DNA from: Mycobacterium basiliense
Lineage (GTDB): Bacteria; Actinomycetota; Actinomycetes; Mycobacteriales; Mycobacteriaceae
NCBI RefSeq assembly: GCF_900292015.1
Contig: NZ_LR130759.1
Coordinates: 868,001-932,000 of the forward strand
Reading direction: 5' to 3'
DNA length: 64,000 nt
This document shows positions 18,451 to 25,823 of the stretch, in pieces; the stretch's first letter is position 1, and every line of letters starts with the position of its first letter. The notes beneath the pieces were generated by a model that was not told the DNA's origin, did not search any database, and worked only from the letters and a program-made list of their open reading frames with translations. The translations under genes and the position numbers were made by a program.

Positions 18451-19053
18451 ATGCAAGTGGCCAGTCCCGAAGTAGCGATCGTCCAGTCGGTGCGACATCA
18501 AGACCGCATCCTCGAGATCGTGGTGCACATTCTGGAAACCGAGGGCTACGACGCCGTTCAGTTGCGAGAGGTCGCTCGGCGTGCCCGCACGTCGCTGGCC
18601 ACCATCTACAAGCACTACGCCAACCGCGACGAATTGATCTTGGCGGCCCTCGAGTTCTGGATGGATGAGCACCATTACGCCGGTCTGGCGGATCAAACGC
18701 ACCCGGCGAGCGAGTCGCTGTATGCCGGCATGATGCGGGTGCTCCGGACCATTTTTCAGCCCTGGGAGGCGCACCCGGACATCTTGAAAGCCTATTTCCG
18801 GGCCAGGGTCGCACCCGGTGGGCAGCGGCTGGTTCGGCGCGGCTTGGACATGGTCGTTCCGGCGGCGATGGAAGTGCTTGCCGACGTCGATGCGGGCTTC
18901 ATCAATGACCTCGACACCGTTATCTCCAGCCTGGTGTACGGGCTGCTCGGGCGCTTCACGGCCGGTGAAATCGCCATCACCGAAATTCTGCCCAGCATCG
19001 ACCGCACGATGTTCTGGCTGATGAACGGCTACGAGGCCGGCCGCCCCAGCTAG
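18451..19053 (+). CDS. TetR-family transcriptional regulator
   Basis: A 200-aa regulator. The helix-turn-helix domain occupies residues 15-62: VQLREVARRARTSLATIYKH is the recognition region and YANRDELILAALEFW the conserved end. The C-terminal ligand domain is all-helical and ends in FWLMNGYEAGRPS. A GGTGGGA stretch just upstream and the palindrome at 18392-18429 support the ATG at 18451. It should repress itself and the divergent P450 gene. The ligand is unknown; such mycobacterial TetR/P450/SDR sets often sense lipid or steroid-like molecules, but that is inference. The last four bases overlap the stop of a decayed P450 fragment on the other strand. Confidence 0.92.
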   Translation: MQVASPEVAIVQSVRHQDRILEIVVHILETEGYDAVQLREVARRARTSLATIYKHYANRDELILAALEFWMDEHHYAGLADQTHPASESLYAGMMRVLRTIFQPWEAHPDILKAYFRARVAPGGQRLVRRGLDMVVPAAMEVLADVDAGFINDLDTVISSLVYGLLGRFTAGEIAITEILPSIDRTMFWLMNGYEAGRPS

Positions 19054-19245
19054 CGGTCGAATTCGATGGGCAGGGTCGGCGGATCAGCGGCCCGCCCAGG
19101 GCTCACCATCGGCTTCCATGGCGCCCGCCCGACGATATGCGGATCATGCACGCGTTGGGTGAGCGCGTCGAGGGCCTGGGGCCAGCTCGCGCCGGGCCGG
19201 GTTGGCACCGAGGCAGTGGTGCACGCCGCCGCCGAATGTCAACAT
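19050..19245 (-). pseudogene. P450 C-terminal remnant, frameshifted
   Basis: Reading the minus strand from 19245 gives MLTFGGGVHHCLGANPARR, the haem-binding loop of a P450 with its cysteine, running to a stop near 19140. In the next frame the tail RAPWKPMV and then LPIEFDR follow, ending at a TAG (19050-19052). This is the normal P450 C-terminus, broken by one frameshift. Upstream of the haem loop there is a stop and no P450 body. It is a second P450, distinct from the one at 17036-18256. Confidence 0.8.
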
Positions 19246-19610
19246 CGGCGGCGGTCAAAGTGACAGTTGGCGTGCCATCGGAGATGGGCGCTTTGCACCC
19301 GGCCTAGCGGACACCTCTTCCAATTATGTGTGGCCAGCGTTGCAAAGGCCGTCAACGATCGAGCCGTTAGTGACTCTTTGTGGCGGTCTGCGCCTACCTG
19401 GTGTCTCGGTCGTGGCCATACAAAATTGCGGTATGTGCGGTATGTGTATTGCCATCTTCGGCGCGGGCCCGGCCGGGCACCTAACGGCGCCCATCGCGAT
19501 GGGGTTTCGCCCGGGCTTTCCCGCCGCCGAGCCCGCGCAACAATCGAAACTTGGCCTATGGTCGGTAGGCGGCGCCGCGACCGTAGAGCGGTAGTTGTTC
19601 GGGAGGTCGA
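19246..19610. other. Intergenic region without recognisable gene
   Basis: About 365 bases between the P450 remnant and the methyltransferase gene. The middle (about 19310-19440) is less GC-rich and probably holds the methyltransferase promoter. Long open frames on the minus strand here are antisense continuations of the methyltransferase region and show no protein family character. Confidence 0.5.
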
Positions 19611-20636
19611 GTGGAGAATCGGTTGAGTCCCGACCGGATCATGGCGATCGGTGCCGGATACGGCCCATCGAAGGTACTGCTGACCGCGGTGGGTCTCGGG
19701 CTCTTCACTGAACTCGCCGATCGCGCGATGACCGCGGAGGCCATCGCCGCCCGTTTCGGGCTGGTGCCAAGACCGGCGACGGACTTCCTCGACGGCCTGG
19801 TGTCGCTGGACTTGCTGCGGCGCGATGGCGACGGGCCCGAGGCCCGCTACCGCAACACGCCGGAGACGGCGCGATTCTTGGATGAAGCCAGCCCCGACTA
19901 TCAGGGCGGCCTGCTGAAAATTTGGGACCAACGCAACTTTCGGTTCTGGGGTGATCTGACCGAGGCCCTGCAGACGGGCAAGCCACAGAACGAGGTCAAG
20001 CGAACGGGCCGGCCGTTTTTCGAGGCTATCTATGCCGACCCGAAGCAACTCGAGGCCTTCGTGACCGCCATGGACTCGGCATCGCGGCGCAATGTGGAAT
20101 TGCTCGCGGAACGCTTTCCCTTCGAGCGCTACCACGCCCTTTGCGATGTGGGCGGCGCCAACGGACTGCTGTCGCGGACCGTTGCCACGGCGCATCCGCA
20201 CCTACAGTGCATCAGTTTGGACCTGCCCGCGGTGACCGAGATCGCTCAGCGCAAGCTGGCCGAGCATGGCTTCGGTGATCGAGTGCGTGCGGTCGCCGGT
20301 GACTTTCTGGCCGACCCGCTGCCGGCCGCCGATGTCATCACGATGGGGCAGATCCTGCACGACTGGAATCTGGACGGTAAACAACGGCTGATCGAAAAGG
20401 CCTACGAGGCATTACCAAAAGACGGGGCTTTGGTCGTGATCGAGACGCTGATCGACGACGCACGGCGGGAAAACACCGAAGGATTGATGATGTCGCTCAA
20501 CATGCTCATCGAATTCGGTGATGCGTTCGACTTCACCGGTGCGGACTTCCGGAAATGGTGCAGCGCAGTAGGATTCCGGTCTTTCGAGGTGATCCCGCTG
20601 GCCGCCGGCTCCAGCGCGGCGGTCGCTCACAAGTAG
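19611..20636 (+). CDS. O-methyltransferase family protein (Rv0567-like)
   Basis: A 341-aa SAM-dependent methyltransferase of the multidomain type: an N-terminal winged-helix dimerisation domain (residues 10-90, with GLFTELADRAMTAEAIAARF) and a C-terminal Rossmann domain. The SAM motif is ALCDVGGANGLLSRTVA near residues 179-195, followed by SLDLPAV. M. tuberculosis Rv0567 is 339 aa. The GTG start at 19611 has a clear GGGAGG site. The likely catalytic base is the His in MGQILHDWN. Substrates of the family are hydroxylated aromatics or polyketides; the true substrate is unknown. It is 50 bases upstream of the cyclase gene on the same strand. Confidence 0.9.
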   Translation: MENRLSPDRIMAIGAGYGPSKVLLTAVGLGLFTELADRAMTAEAIAARFGLVPRPATDFLDGLVSLDLLRRDGDGPEARYRNTPETARFLDEASPDYQGGLLKIWDQRNFRFWGDLTEALQTGKPQNEVKRTGRPFFEAIYADPKQLEAFVTAMDSASRRNVELLAERFPFERYHALCDVGGANGLLSRTVATAHPHLQCISLDLPAVTEIAQRKLAEHGFGDRVRAVAGDFLADPLPAADVITMGQILHDWNLDGKQRLIEKAYEALPKDGALVVIETLIDDARRENTEGLMMSLNMLIEFGDAFDFTGADFRKWCSAVGFRSFEVIPLAAGSSAAVAHK

Positions 20637-20686
20637 CGTCGGATCCGCGGTCACCTGCTTGCGCGAATGCCGCATAGAATCGGCCA

Positions 20687-21493
20687 ATGTCGCGCGGACA
20701 CACGCCGCCGCGCCCCGAGGGTGCGCAGGCCGACCCGGAGGAGTGGGCGCGCTTCTTCGAGTATTTCGGACACGCCAAGGTGCGTCGTGGAATCCGAGTC
20801 ATCTCCAGCCTTCCGTCTGCACCCCGGTGCGAGGCCTGCGGTAACCCGTTCGCAGGAGTTGGCGGCTGGTTGATGCGGCGGGTGGGGAAAGGCCCATCCC
20901 GGAAGAATCCGCGCTGGTGTCAGGTTTGCTTCGAGAGGGCGCCCAGTGGCGGGGTGACGCTGCCGATCGGAGTTCTTTTCGCAGACGTGCGCGACTCCAC
21001 CGCTCTGGCTGAGACCGTGGCGCCGGACGAAATGGTGGCTGCCCTCAATCGCTTCTACTCGAAGCTTACGCAGGTGATCGTGCAGCACGGGATCGTCGAC
21101 AAGCTCATCGGCGACGCCGTCATGGGGCTCTATTTTGCGCCGCTCAGTGCGGACGGCCGCTATGTCAGTTCGATGGTCAATGACGCTCGCACCATCCTGC
21201 GCGAACAGGGCTATGGCACCCCGGAGGGTCCGCAGCTGCACGTTGGCATCGGACTCGACGTTGGCCCCGCTTACGTCGGAATCGTCGGTGAGGGCGAGAT
21301 CCGTGACTTCACCGCGATCGGAGACGTCGTCAATACCGCGTCGCGGCTGCAAAGCGTTGCCGCGGGCGGCGACATCGTCATGTCCAAGGCGGTCGCGGAC
21401 ATGGCGGCCGTCGAAGACGGCGAGGAGCTCACGCTGAGCCTCAAAGGCAAAGCCGAACCGGTCACGGCACGCCGGATCACGCTGGCCGGTTGA
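20687..21493 (+). CDS. Class III nucleotidyl cyclase with N-terminal zinc ribbon
   Basis: A 268-aa soluble protein. Residues 48-81 hold two CxxC pairs (C48/C51, C78/C81), a probable zinc ribbon. Residues 90-265 form a class III adenylate/guanylate cyclase catalytic domain. The metal-binding Asp residues are D100 (FADVRDST) and D143 (KLIGDAVMG). K139 and T209 are at the purine-selecting positions, and N216 and R220 (VVNTASRL) are the transition-state residues, so the domain looks catalytically complete. Lys plus Thr/Asp favours ATP and cAMP. It has no membrane segment or HAMP domain. The zinc ribbon may mediate dimerisation or sensing; that is inference. Confidence 0.88.
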   Translation: MSRGHTPPRPEGAQADPEEWARFFEYFGHAKVRRGIRVISSLPSAPRCEACGNPFAGVGGWLMRRVGKGPSRKNPRWCQVCFERAPSGGVTLPIGVLFADVRDSTALAETVAPDEMVAALNRFYSKLTQVIVQHGIVDKLIGDAVMGLYFAPLSADGRYVSSMVNDARTILREQGYGTPEGPQLHVGIGLDVGPAYVGIVGEGEIRDFTAIGDVVNTASRLQSVAAGGDIVMSKAVADMAAVEDGEELTLSLKGKAEPVTARRITLAG

Positions 21494-21500
21494 ACCCCAG

Positions 21501-21985
21501 ATGGAACTGTCCGAGTTCAGCATCGCCGAACGGACCGCGTTCCAGCGAGGCGAGTGGACGGCCGCCGGGCTTGCCCAGGATGGGTGATGCCCCTTCGCCA
21601 GGAATTTTTCGAGCAGACACAGGCCACAGGGGATCTGACCGACGGGCAGTATTTGCTGATCAACGCCGAGCTACGGCGTTTGGCCGGTGGCGAGGGCATT
21701 GGCAAGACACTGGCGGAGCACTCGGCTCGCTGCCATCGTCGCGCCCACCGAAGGCTCGCTGGCGTTCGTGATCGATCCGGTGGTCGGCGACAACATCTTG
21801 CCGGGCGGTTGTTCGTCGCCGCCGGCAGTCGCGGGTTACCCACACATCTGTGTTCCCGCCGGGTACCTCTTTGGCCTGCCGATAGGATTGTCGTTTTCGC
21901 GGGCGCGTTCTAGGAGCCGAAACTCATTGGCTACGCCTACGCGTTCGAACAGGCAATCCACGCGCGACGGCCACCGCGAATTGCC
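21501..21985 (+). pseudogene. Amidase (AS family) pseudogene, internally deleted and frameshifted
   Basis: Pieces of one amidase-signature-family protein appear in order across three frames. A possible N-terminus (MELSEFSIAERTAF) starts at 21501. From 21586 the frame reads PLRQEFFEQTQATGDLTDGQ and continues to RRLAGG...TLAEH. After a frameshift near 21720, LAAIVAPTEGSLAFVIDPV and PAVAGYPHICVPAGYL and GLPIGLSF follow. After a second shift near 21912, EPKLIGYAYAFEQAIHARRP ends the match. This order is the normal C-terminal third of an amidase. The catalytic Ser-Ser-Lys core is missing, so it cannot be active. Confidence 0.82.
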
Positions 21986-22063
21986 TCTGCCATGCAAATC
22001 CGAATAGGTGAGGCCTTGAGTGAACCGCGTTATACGTCAGTCTGTTTCACGTATTCCCGGCCG

Positions 22064-22163
22064 TAGCGGTAGCAATCACCTTGCCGTACATCATATTTGG
22101 GATACATCGGAGACTGTGCGGTGGCAAATCGCACGCCGGCAACCGATATTGACGCTACCGCTA
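22064..22163. repeat. 10-bp inverted repeat upstream of the CYP135B1-like gene
   Basis: TAGCGGTAGC (22064-22073) is mirrored exactly by GCTACCGCTA (22154-22163), 80 bases apart, in the 5' region of the P450 gene. The spacing is too large for a terminator; it could be two operator half-sites or chance. Confidence 0.35.
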
Positions 22164-22233
22164 ACGCGGGCCATGGCGTGATAATTCCTCAAACCATCCG
22201 GTCGGCGCCCTCGACGTATGTAGCATTGCGGTC

Positions 22234-23661
22234 ATGACCAACTCCGCCGCTGCCGCGCTGCCTCCCGGACCCTCGTTGCCTCGGCTGGTGCAGGCTGCAT
22301 TGTTGATGCGGTATAGCGCGTGGTTCCTGGCCGCGTGTCGACGTCGTTACGGCAACATTTTCACGCTGCGCGTCGCGGGCTTCGGGACCATGGTGTATGT
22401 GAATGACCCGGCCGACATCAAGACGGTGTTCGCCGGCGATCCGCGCGTCTTTCATGCTGGGGAAGCCAACGAGATGCTCGGCGGATTGTTGGGCGAGAGT
22501 TCTTTGCTGCTGAGCGATGACGACGTACACCGGGATCGTCGACGTCTGATGCTGCCGCCATTCCAGCGCGACGCTGTCGCGCACCAGGCCGCGCTGATGG
22601 CCGAGATCGCGGCGGAGAACATCGCCGGGTGGCCGGTGGGCCGTGAGTTCGCGGTGGCTCCCAAGATGTCCGAGATCACGCTCGAGGTGATCCTGCGGAT
22701 TGTCATCGGTGCCACCGACCAGGCGCGGTTGGCGATGCTTCGCAAGGTCATGCCGCGAGTGCTCGACGTGGGGCCGTGGGAGACGCTGGCGCTTGCCAAA
22801 CCCGAGCTCATGAATCGCCGCCTGTGGCGACGACTGCGTCGGCACATCGCGGAAGCCGACGAGTTGCTCTACGCCGAAATTGCCGACCGGCGCGCTGACC
22901 CCAACCTCGCGGTGCGCACCGATGCGCTGGCCATGTTGGTTCGCTCCACGGACGACGCGTCGGACGGGACGTGTGCGATGACGGACGCCGAGTTGCGAGA
23001 CCAGCTGATGACGTTGCTGGTCGCCGGGCACGACACCACGGCCAGCGGGCTCGCCTGGGCACTGGAGCGGTTGACTCGGCACCCGGCAATTCTGGCCAAG
23101 GCGGTGCGCGCGGCTGAGGCCAGCGGCTCGGGCGATCCGGCCGGTGACGAGTACCTCGACGCGCTGGCCAAAGAGACGCTGCGCATCCGCCCGGTCGTGT
23201 TCGACGTTGGCCGGGTTCTGACCGAGCCGATCGAACTGGCCGGCTATGCGCTACCGGCAAGAACCATGGTTGCTCCCGGAATCGGGTTGGTACACGGGAG
23301 TGCCGAGGTGTATTCGGACCCGGAGCGGTTCGATCCTGATCGCATGCTTGGCGCGACGCTGAGCCCGACCACGTGGTTACCTTTCGGCGGCGGCAACCGA
23401 CGCTGCCTTGGGGCCAACTTCGCCATGGTCGAGATGCGGGTCGTCCTGCGGGAAATCTTGCGGCGGGTGGAGTTGAGCACCACCGCGTCAGCCGGTGAAC
23501 GACAACAGCTCAAACACGTCATCTTGGTGCCACGTCGTGGTGCGCGCATCCGGGTCGGTGCGGTCCGTGACGTGCCGGCGGCTGCGCGGTTGGCGGCCCC
23601 GGAAGGGGAGTGCCCCGCCGGTCGCCGGACCACGTCGTCGAGCCCTTCAATGCCCAGGTAG
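22234..23661 (+). CDS. Cytochrome P450, CYP135B1-like
   Basis: A 475-aa P450, against 472 for M. tuberculosis CYP135B1 (Rv0568), which likewise follows Rv0567. The I-helix motif is AGHDTTASG, the K-helix ExxR is ETLR, and the haem loop is FGGGNRRCLGANFA with C391. The N-terminus (LPPGPSLPRLVQAALLMRYS) has the proline-rich hinge common in this group and no membrane anchor. The last 40 residues beyond the core are unusually polar and Ser/Pro-rich. Substrate unknown. It stands alone, 240 bases after the amidase remnant. Confidence 0.93.
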   Translation: MTNSAAAALPPGPSLPRLVQAALLMRYSAWFLAACRRRYGNIFTLRVAGFGTMVYVNDPADIKTVFAGDPRVFHAGEANEMLGGLLGESSLLLSDDDVHRDRRRLMLPPFQRDAVAHQAALMAEIAAENIAGWPVGREFAVAPKMSEITLEVILRIVIGATDQARLAMLRKVMPRVLDVGPWETLALAKPELMNRRLWRRLRRHIAEADELLYAEIADRRADPNLAVRTDALAMLVRSTDDASDGTCAMTDAELRDQLMTLLVAGHDTTASGLAWALERLTRHPAILAKAVRAAEASGSGDPAGDEYLDALAKETLRIRPVVFDVGRVLTEPIELAGYALPARTMVAPGIGLVHGSAEVYSDPERFDPDRMLGATLSPTTWLPFGGGNRRCLGANFAMVEMRVVLREILRRVELSTTASAGERQQLKHVILVPRRGARIRVGAVRDVPAAARLAAPEGECPAGRRTTSSSPSMPR

Positions 23662-24064
23662 TTCCCGCAGGACGGACGCGGCGGCGAACATGTGTCGATT
23701 GCCTCGGTGAATCCGCCCGCAGCACAGCATGTCGGATATTCGACAATTGCATTGAATATTAGACAACCGCCTGGTCTGGGTGCTTAAATGACTGTGCCCT
23801 GCAAATTGCCCAACGGCATCTATCAGCAGGACGCGCGGCAGGACGTCCAGGTTGCCCATAAAGGCCTAGGCGGCTTCTGGTTCCGATCGCGCGGGCGCGC
23901 AGTGCGGCGCGCCATGTTGGATCGATCCAGTGCCGCGTGCGCAGCGCTTGCGATCCGTCAACACGTCGGTGGCTGCCCCCAGATTTGCCACCGCCCATTT
24001 AGTGCGAGCGCCGCCGAGGCCAAAGTCGGTGTGCGTCAGGCACAACGGAAGAAAGAGAATCCCG
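23662..24064. other. Intergenic region with palindrome, no confident gene
   Basis: About 400 bases. It holds the palindrome listed at 23731-23764, after which an open frame starts at 23788 (100 codons). That frame lacks a ribosome-binding site and protein family character, and runs into the exported-protein gene, so I do not call it. The rest shows nothing recognisable. Confidence 0.45.
23731..23764. promoter_or_regulatory. 34-bp imperfect palindrome, possible operator
   Basis: GTCGGATATTC (23731-23741) and GAATATTAGAC (23754-23764) are inverted copies with 9 of 11 positions matching around a 12-base AT-rich centre. The region is unusually AT-rich. It may be an operator and promoter for the downstream small exported protein, whose start lies 300 bases away, or for an unrecognised short transcript. 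Confidence 0.5.
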
Positions 24065-24316
24065 ATGAACATTGCCCATATTCTCGCTAGCGCCGCCGTT
24101 GCCGGAGCCCTCAGCATGGGGGCGATCACCGTTGGCGCGGGCTATGCTGCCGCAGACCCTCCGCCACCCGCCCCCGCACCCGTGCAGGCGGGACCGCCCC
24201 CGGGAGCGCCTCCGCAGCCCCCGCCGCCGGCCTATGCCCCCAACACGCCGGTGGTCTGGGATGCCGGACATCAGCACTGGGGTATCTGGCTCAACGGCGT
24301 GTTCATTCCGCTCTAG
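24065..24316 (+). CDS. Small proline-rich exported protein
   Basis: An 83-aa protein. Residues 1-34 are a signal peptide (start MNIAHILASAAVAG, cleavage probably after GYAAA). Next comes a Pro/Ala tract (ADPPPPAPAPVQ and more) up to about residue 60, then a short tail with WDAGHQHWGIWLNGVFIPL. The tail, not the proline tract, is the part likely to be conserved. A GGAAGAAAGAGA purine run precedes the ATG. The frame is open much further upstream, but the signal peptide fixes the start. It ends 90 bases from the convergent flavoprotein gene with a hairpin terminator between. Function unknown. Confidence 0.8.
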   Translation: MNIAHILASAAVAGALSMGAITVGAGYAAADPPPPAPAPVQAGPPPGAPPQPPPPAYAPNTPVVWDAGHQHWGIWLNGVFIPL

Positions 24317-24344
24317 CCCCCGCGCTTCGCGCGCAACGCCAGGA

Positions 24345-24374
24345 GGTCGCCCTCGCCCGACGGTGAGGGCGACC
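24345..24374. terminator. Bidirectional hairpin terminator
   Basis: GGTCGCCCTC (24345-24354) pairs perfectly with GAGGGCGACC (24365-24374) around a ten-base loop. It lies between two convergent genes that end at 24316 and 24407. There is no T-tract, as is common for mycobacterial terminators. Confidence 0.75.
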
Positions 24375-24406
24375 ACTGCGTAGAGCGCCGACCGCTCACC
24401 AGGTAG

Positions 24407-25573
24407 CTACATGTCGTATTCGGGCAGCTGGAAATCGTCCCGCACGCTGCCGGCAATCAACGTCGCCAACGGCCTGACATTCATCGCCCGCATTGCCAGA
24501 TTGCGGAACCATAGACCGAATTGGGTTCGGGTGGCAAAGAATCCGATGTATTTGGCCGCACTGCCCTGCTTGTCTCTGATGAAGGGGCGCAGCTGTGCCT
24601 CATAACTAGCAAAGGCCCGACGGTGGTCGCCTTGAGCGCGTTCGAGCTCGCCGGCAAGCACATACGCCTCGGTCACTGCCAGGCCGGTACCCTCACCGCC
24701 GAGCAGCGAAATGCATCCGGCGGCGTCACCGACCAACAGCACCCGATCACGCGACCAGTGATCCATCCGGATCTGGCTGACAACGTCGAAATATAGGTCA
24801 TCGACGTCGTCCAGGGTGGCCAGGATGTCTGGGCATTCCCAGCCGGCATCACCAAAATGGTTGCGCAGCTGTTCTTTCGGTGTTGCGCCGCCGCTGTCGT
24901 GTTCATCGCGGAAGATGAACAGGAACATGGTGCGGTCGCCGCGCAGTGCGACGCGCCCTACCTGCTTGCCCGGAGTGTTGTACAAGACGTAGGTCAAGTC
25001 GTCACGAGGCCAGTAGCCTTCGACGACCCACGCCGCGACCTTGCAGCCCAGGTAGTGCTCATAATCTTGCTCAGGCCCGAAGACCAGCCGACGCACATTG
25101 GAGTGCAATCCGTCGGCGCCGATCAGCAGATCGAATTCACGCGGTGTGCTCGTTTCGAAGGTGACGTGGACGCCGTCGACGTGCTGGTCGACGCTGGTGA
25201 TGCTGTCGTCGAAGCGGGTCTCCACCTTGTCCTCAATGGTCGCGTAGATGGCGGCGGCCAGGTCGCCGCGGGGCAGGCTGGTGAAGTCTTCGCCGAACAT
25301 GCGGCGAAAGACGTCAACGCTGACATTGGCCTTGACCTCGCCCCGGGAGCCCACCGAACGCAGGTTTTCAATCTCATACCCGGCGGCGCGGACCGGGTCC
25401 TCGATGCCCATCCGCTTAGTCGCTTGGTAGCCGACGCCCCAAAAGTCGATCATGTAGCCGCCGGTGCGAAAACTCGGCGCTTGTTCGATCACTGTCGGGG
25501 TGTGGCCGCTTCGATAGAGCCAGTGGGCAAGTGCCGCACCCGCCACCCCGGCGCCGCTGATCGCTACTTTCAC
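24407..25573 (-). CDS. FAD-dependent oxidoreductase/hydroxylase (Rv0575c-like)
   Basis: A 388-aa flavoprotein of the PHBH-type aromatic hydroxylase fold; M. tuberculosis Rv0575c is also 388 aa. The FAD motif ISGAGVAGAALAHWLYRSG is at residues 5-23, the middle DG motif is LLIGADGLHSNVR (near 150), and the second FAD motif is GDAAGCISLLGGEGTGLA (near 275-292). Such enzymes hydroxylate aromatics or polyketides, or cleave tetracycline-like rings. The start codon is GTG with no clear ribosome-binding site, so the message may be leaderless. It is divergent from the AHSA1/TIGR03086 gene, as Rv0575c is from Rv0576. Confidence 0.9.
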   Translation of the reverse strand: MKVAISGAGVAGAALAHWLYRSGHTPTVIEQAPSFRTGGYMIDFWGVGYQATKRMGIEDPVRAAGYEIENLRSVGSRGEVKANVSVDVFRRMFGEDFTSLPRGDLAAAIYATIEDKVETRFDDSITSVDQHVDGVHVTFETSTPREFDLLIGADGLHSNVRRLVFGPEQDYEHYLGCKVAAWVVEGYWPRDDLTYVLYNTPGKQVGRVALRGDRTMFLFIFRDEHDSGGATPKEQLRNHFGDAGWECPDILATLDDVDDLYFDVVSQIRMDHWSRDRVLLVGDAAGCISLLGGEGTGLAVTEAYVLAGELERAQGDHRRAFASYEAQLRPFIRDKQGSAAKYIGFFATRTQFGLWFRNLAMRAMNVRPLATLIAGSVRDDFQLPEYDM

Positions 25574-25823
25574 ACTGCAATTGTGCCCCTTGGCAGGATT
25601 CAGGCAACCAATGGACGGCGCGGCTAACGTATCGAAGTGTGCTCGACACGATCGTGGTCGCGGCAGAGTCCATCCGGTGGCGGCGCGGTGCCGTGCGGCG
25701 CCCGTCGAAGCCCGTCGTCAGGCCAGTCCCTCTCGACCCGGGCCGACACCGTTATGCGGCGAAACCAGGAATCCACCCTGGATCTGGTCGATAACTTGGG
25801 CAGTGTCACAGGAAGAGCTCGTT

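Noticed and set aside
19239..20201. A 320-codon minus-strand frame over the methyltransferase
   Set aside because: Antisense to a gene with SAM motifs and a good start; no recognisable protein pattern.
23788..24090. A 100-codon plus-strand frame before the small exported protein
   Set aside because: No ribosome-binding site, no family character and it overlaps the signal peptide start of the real gene.
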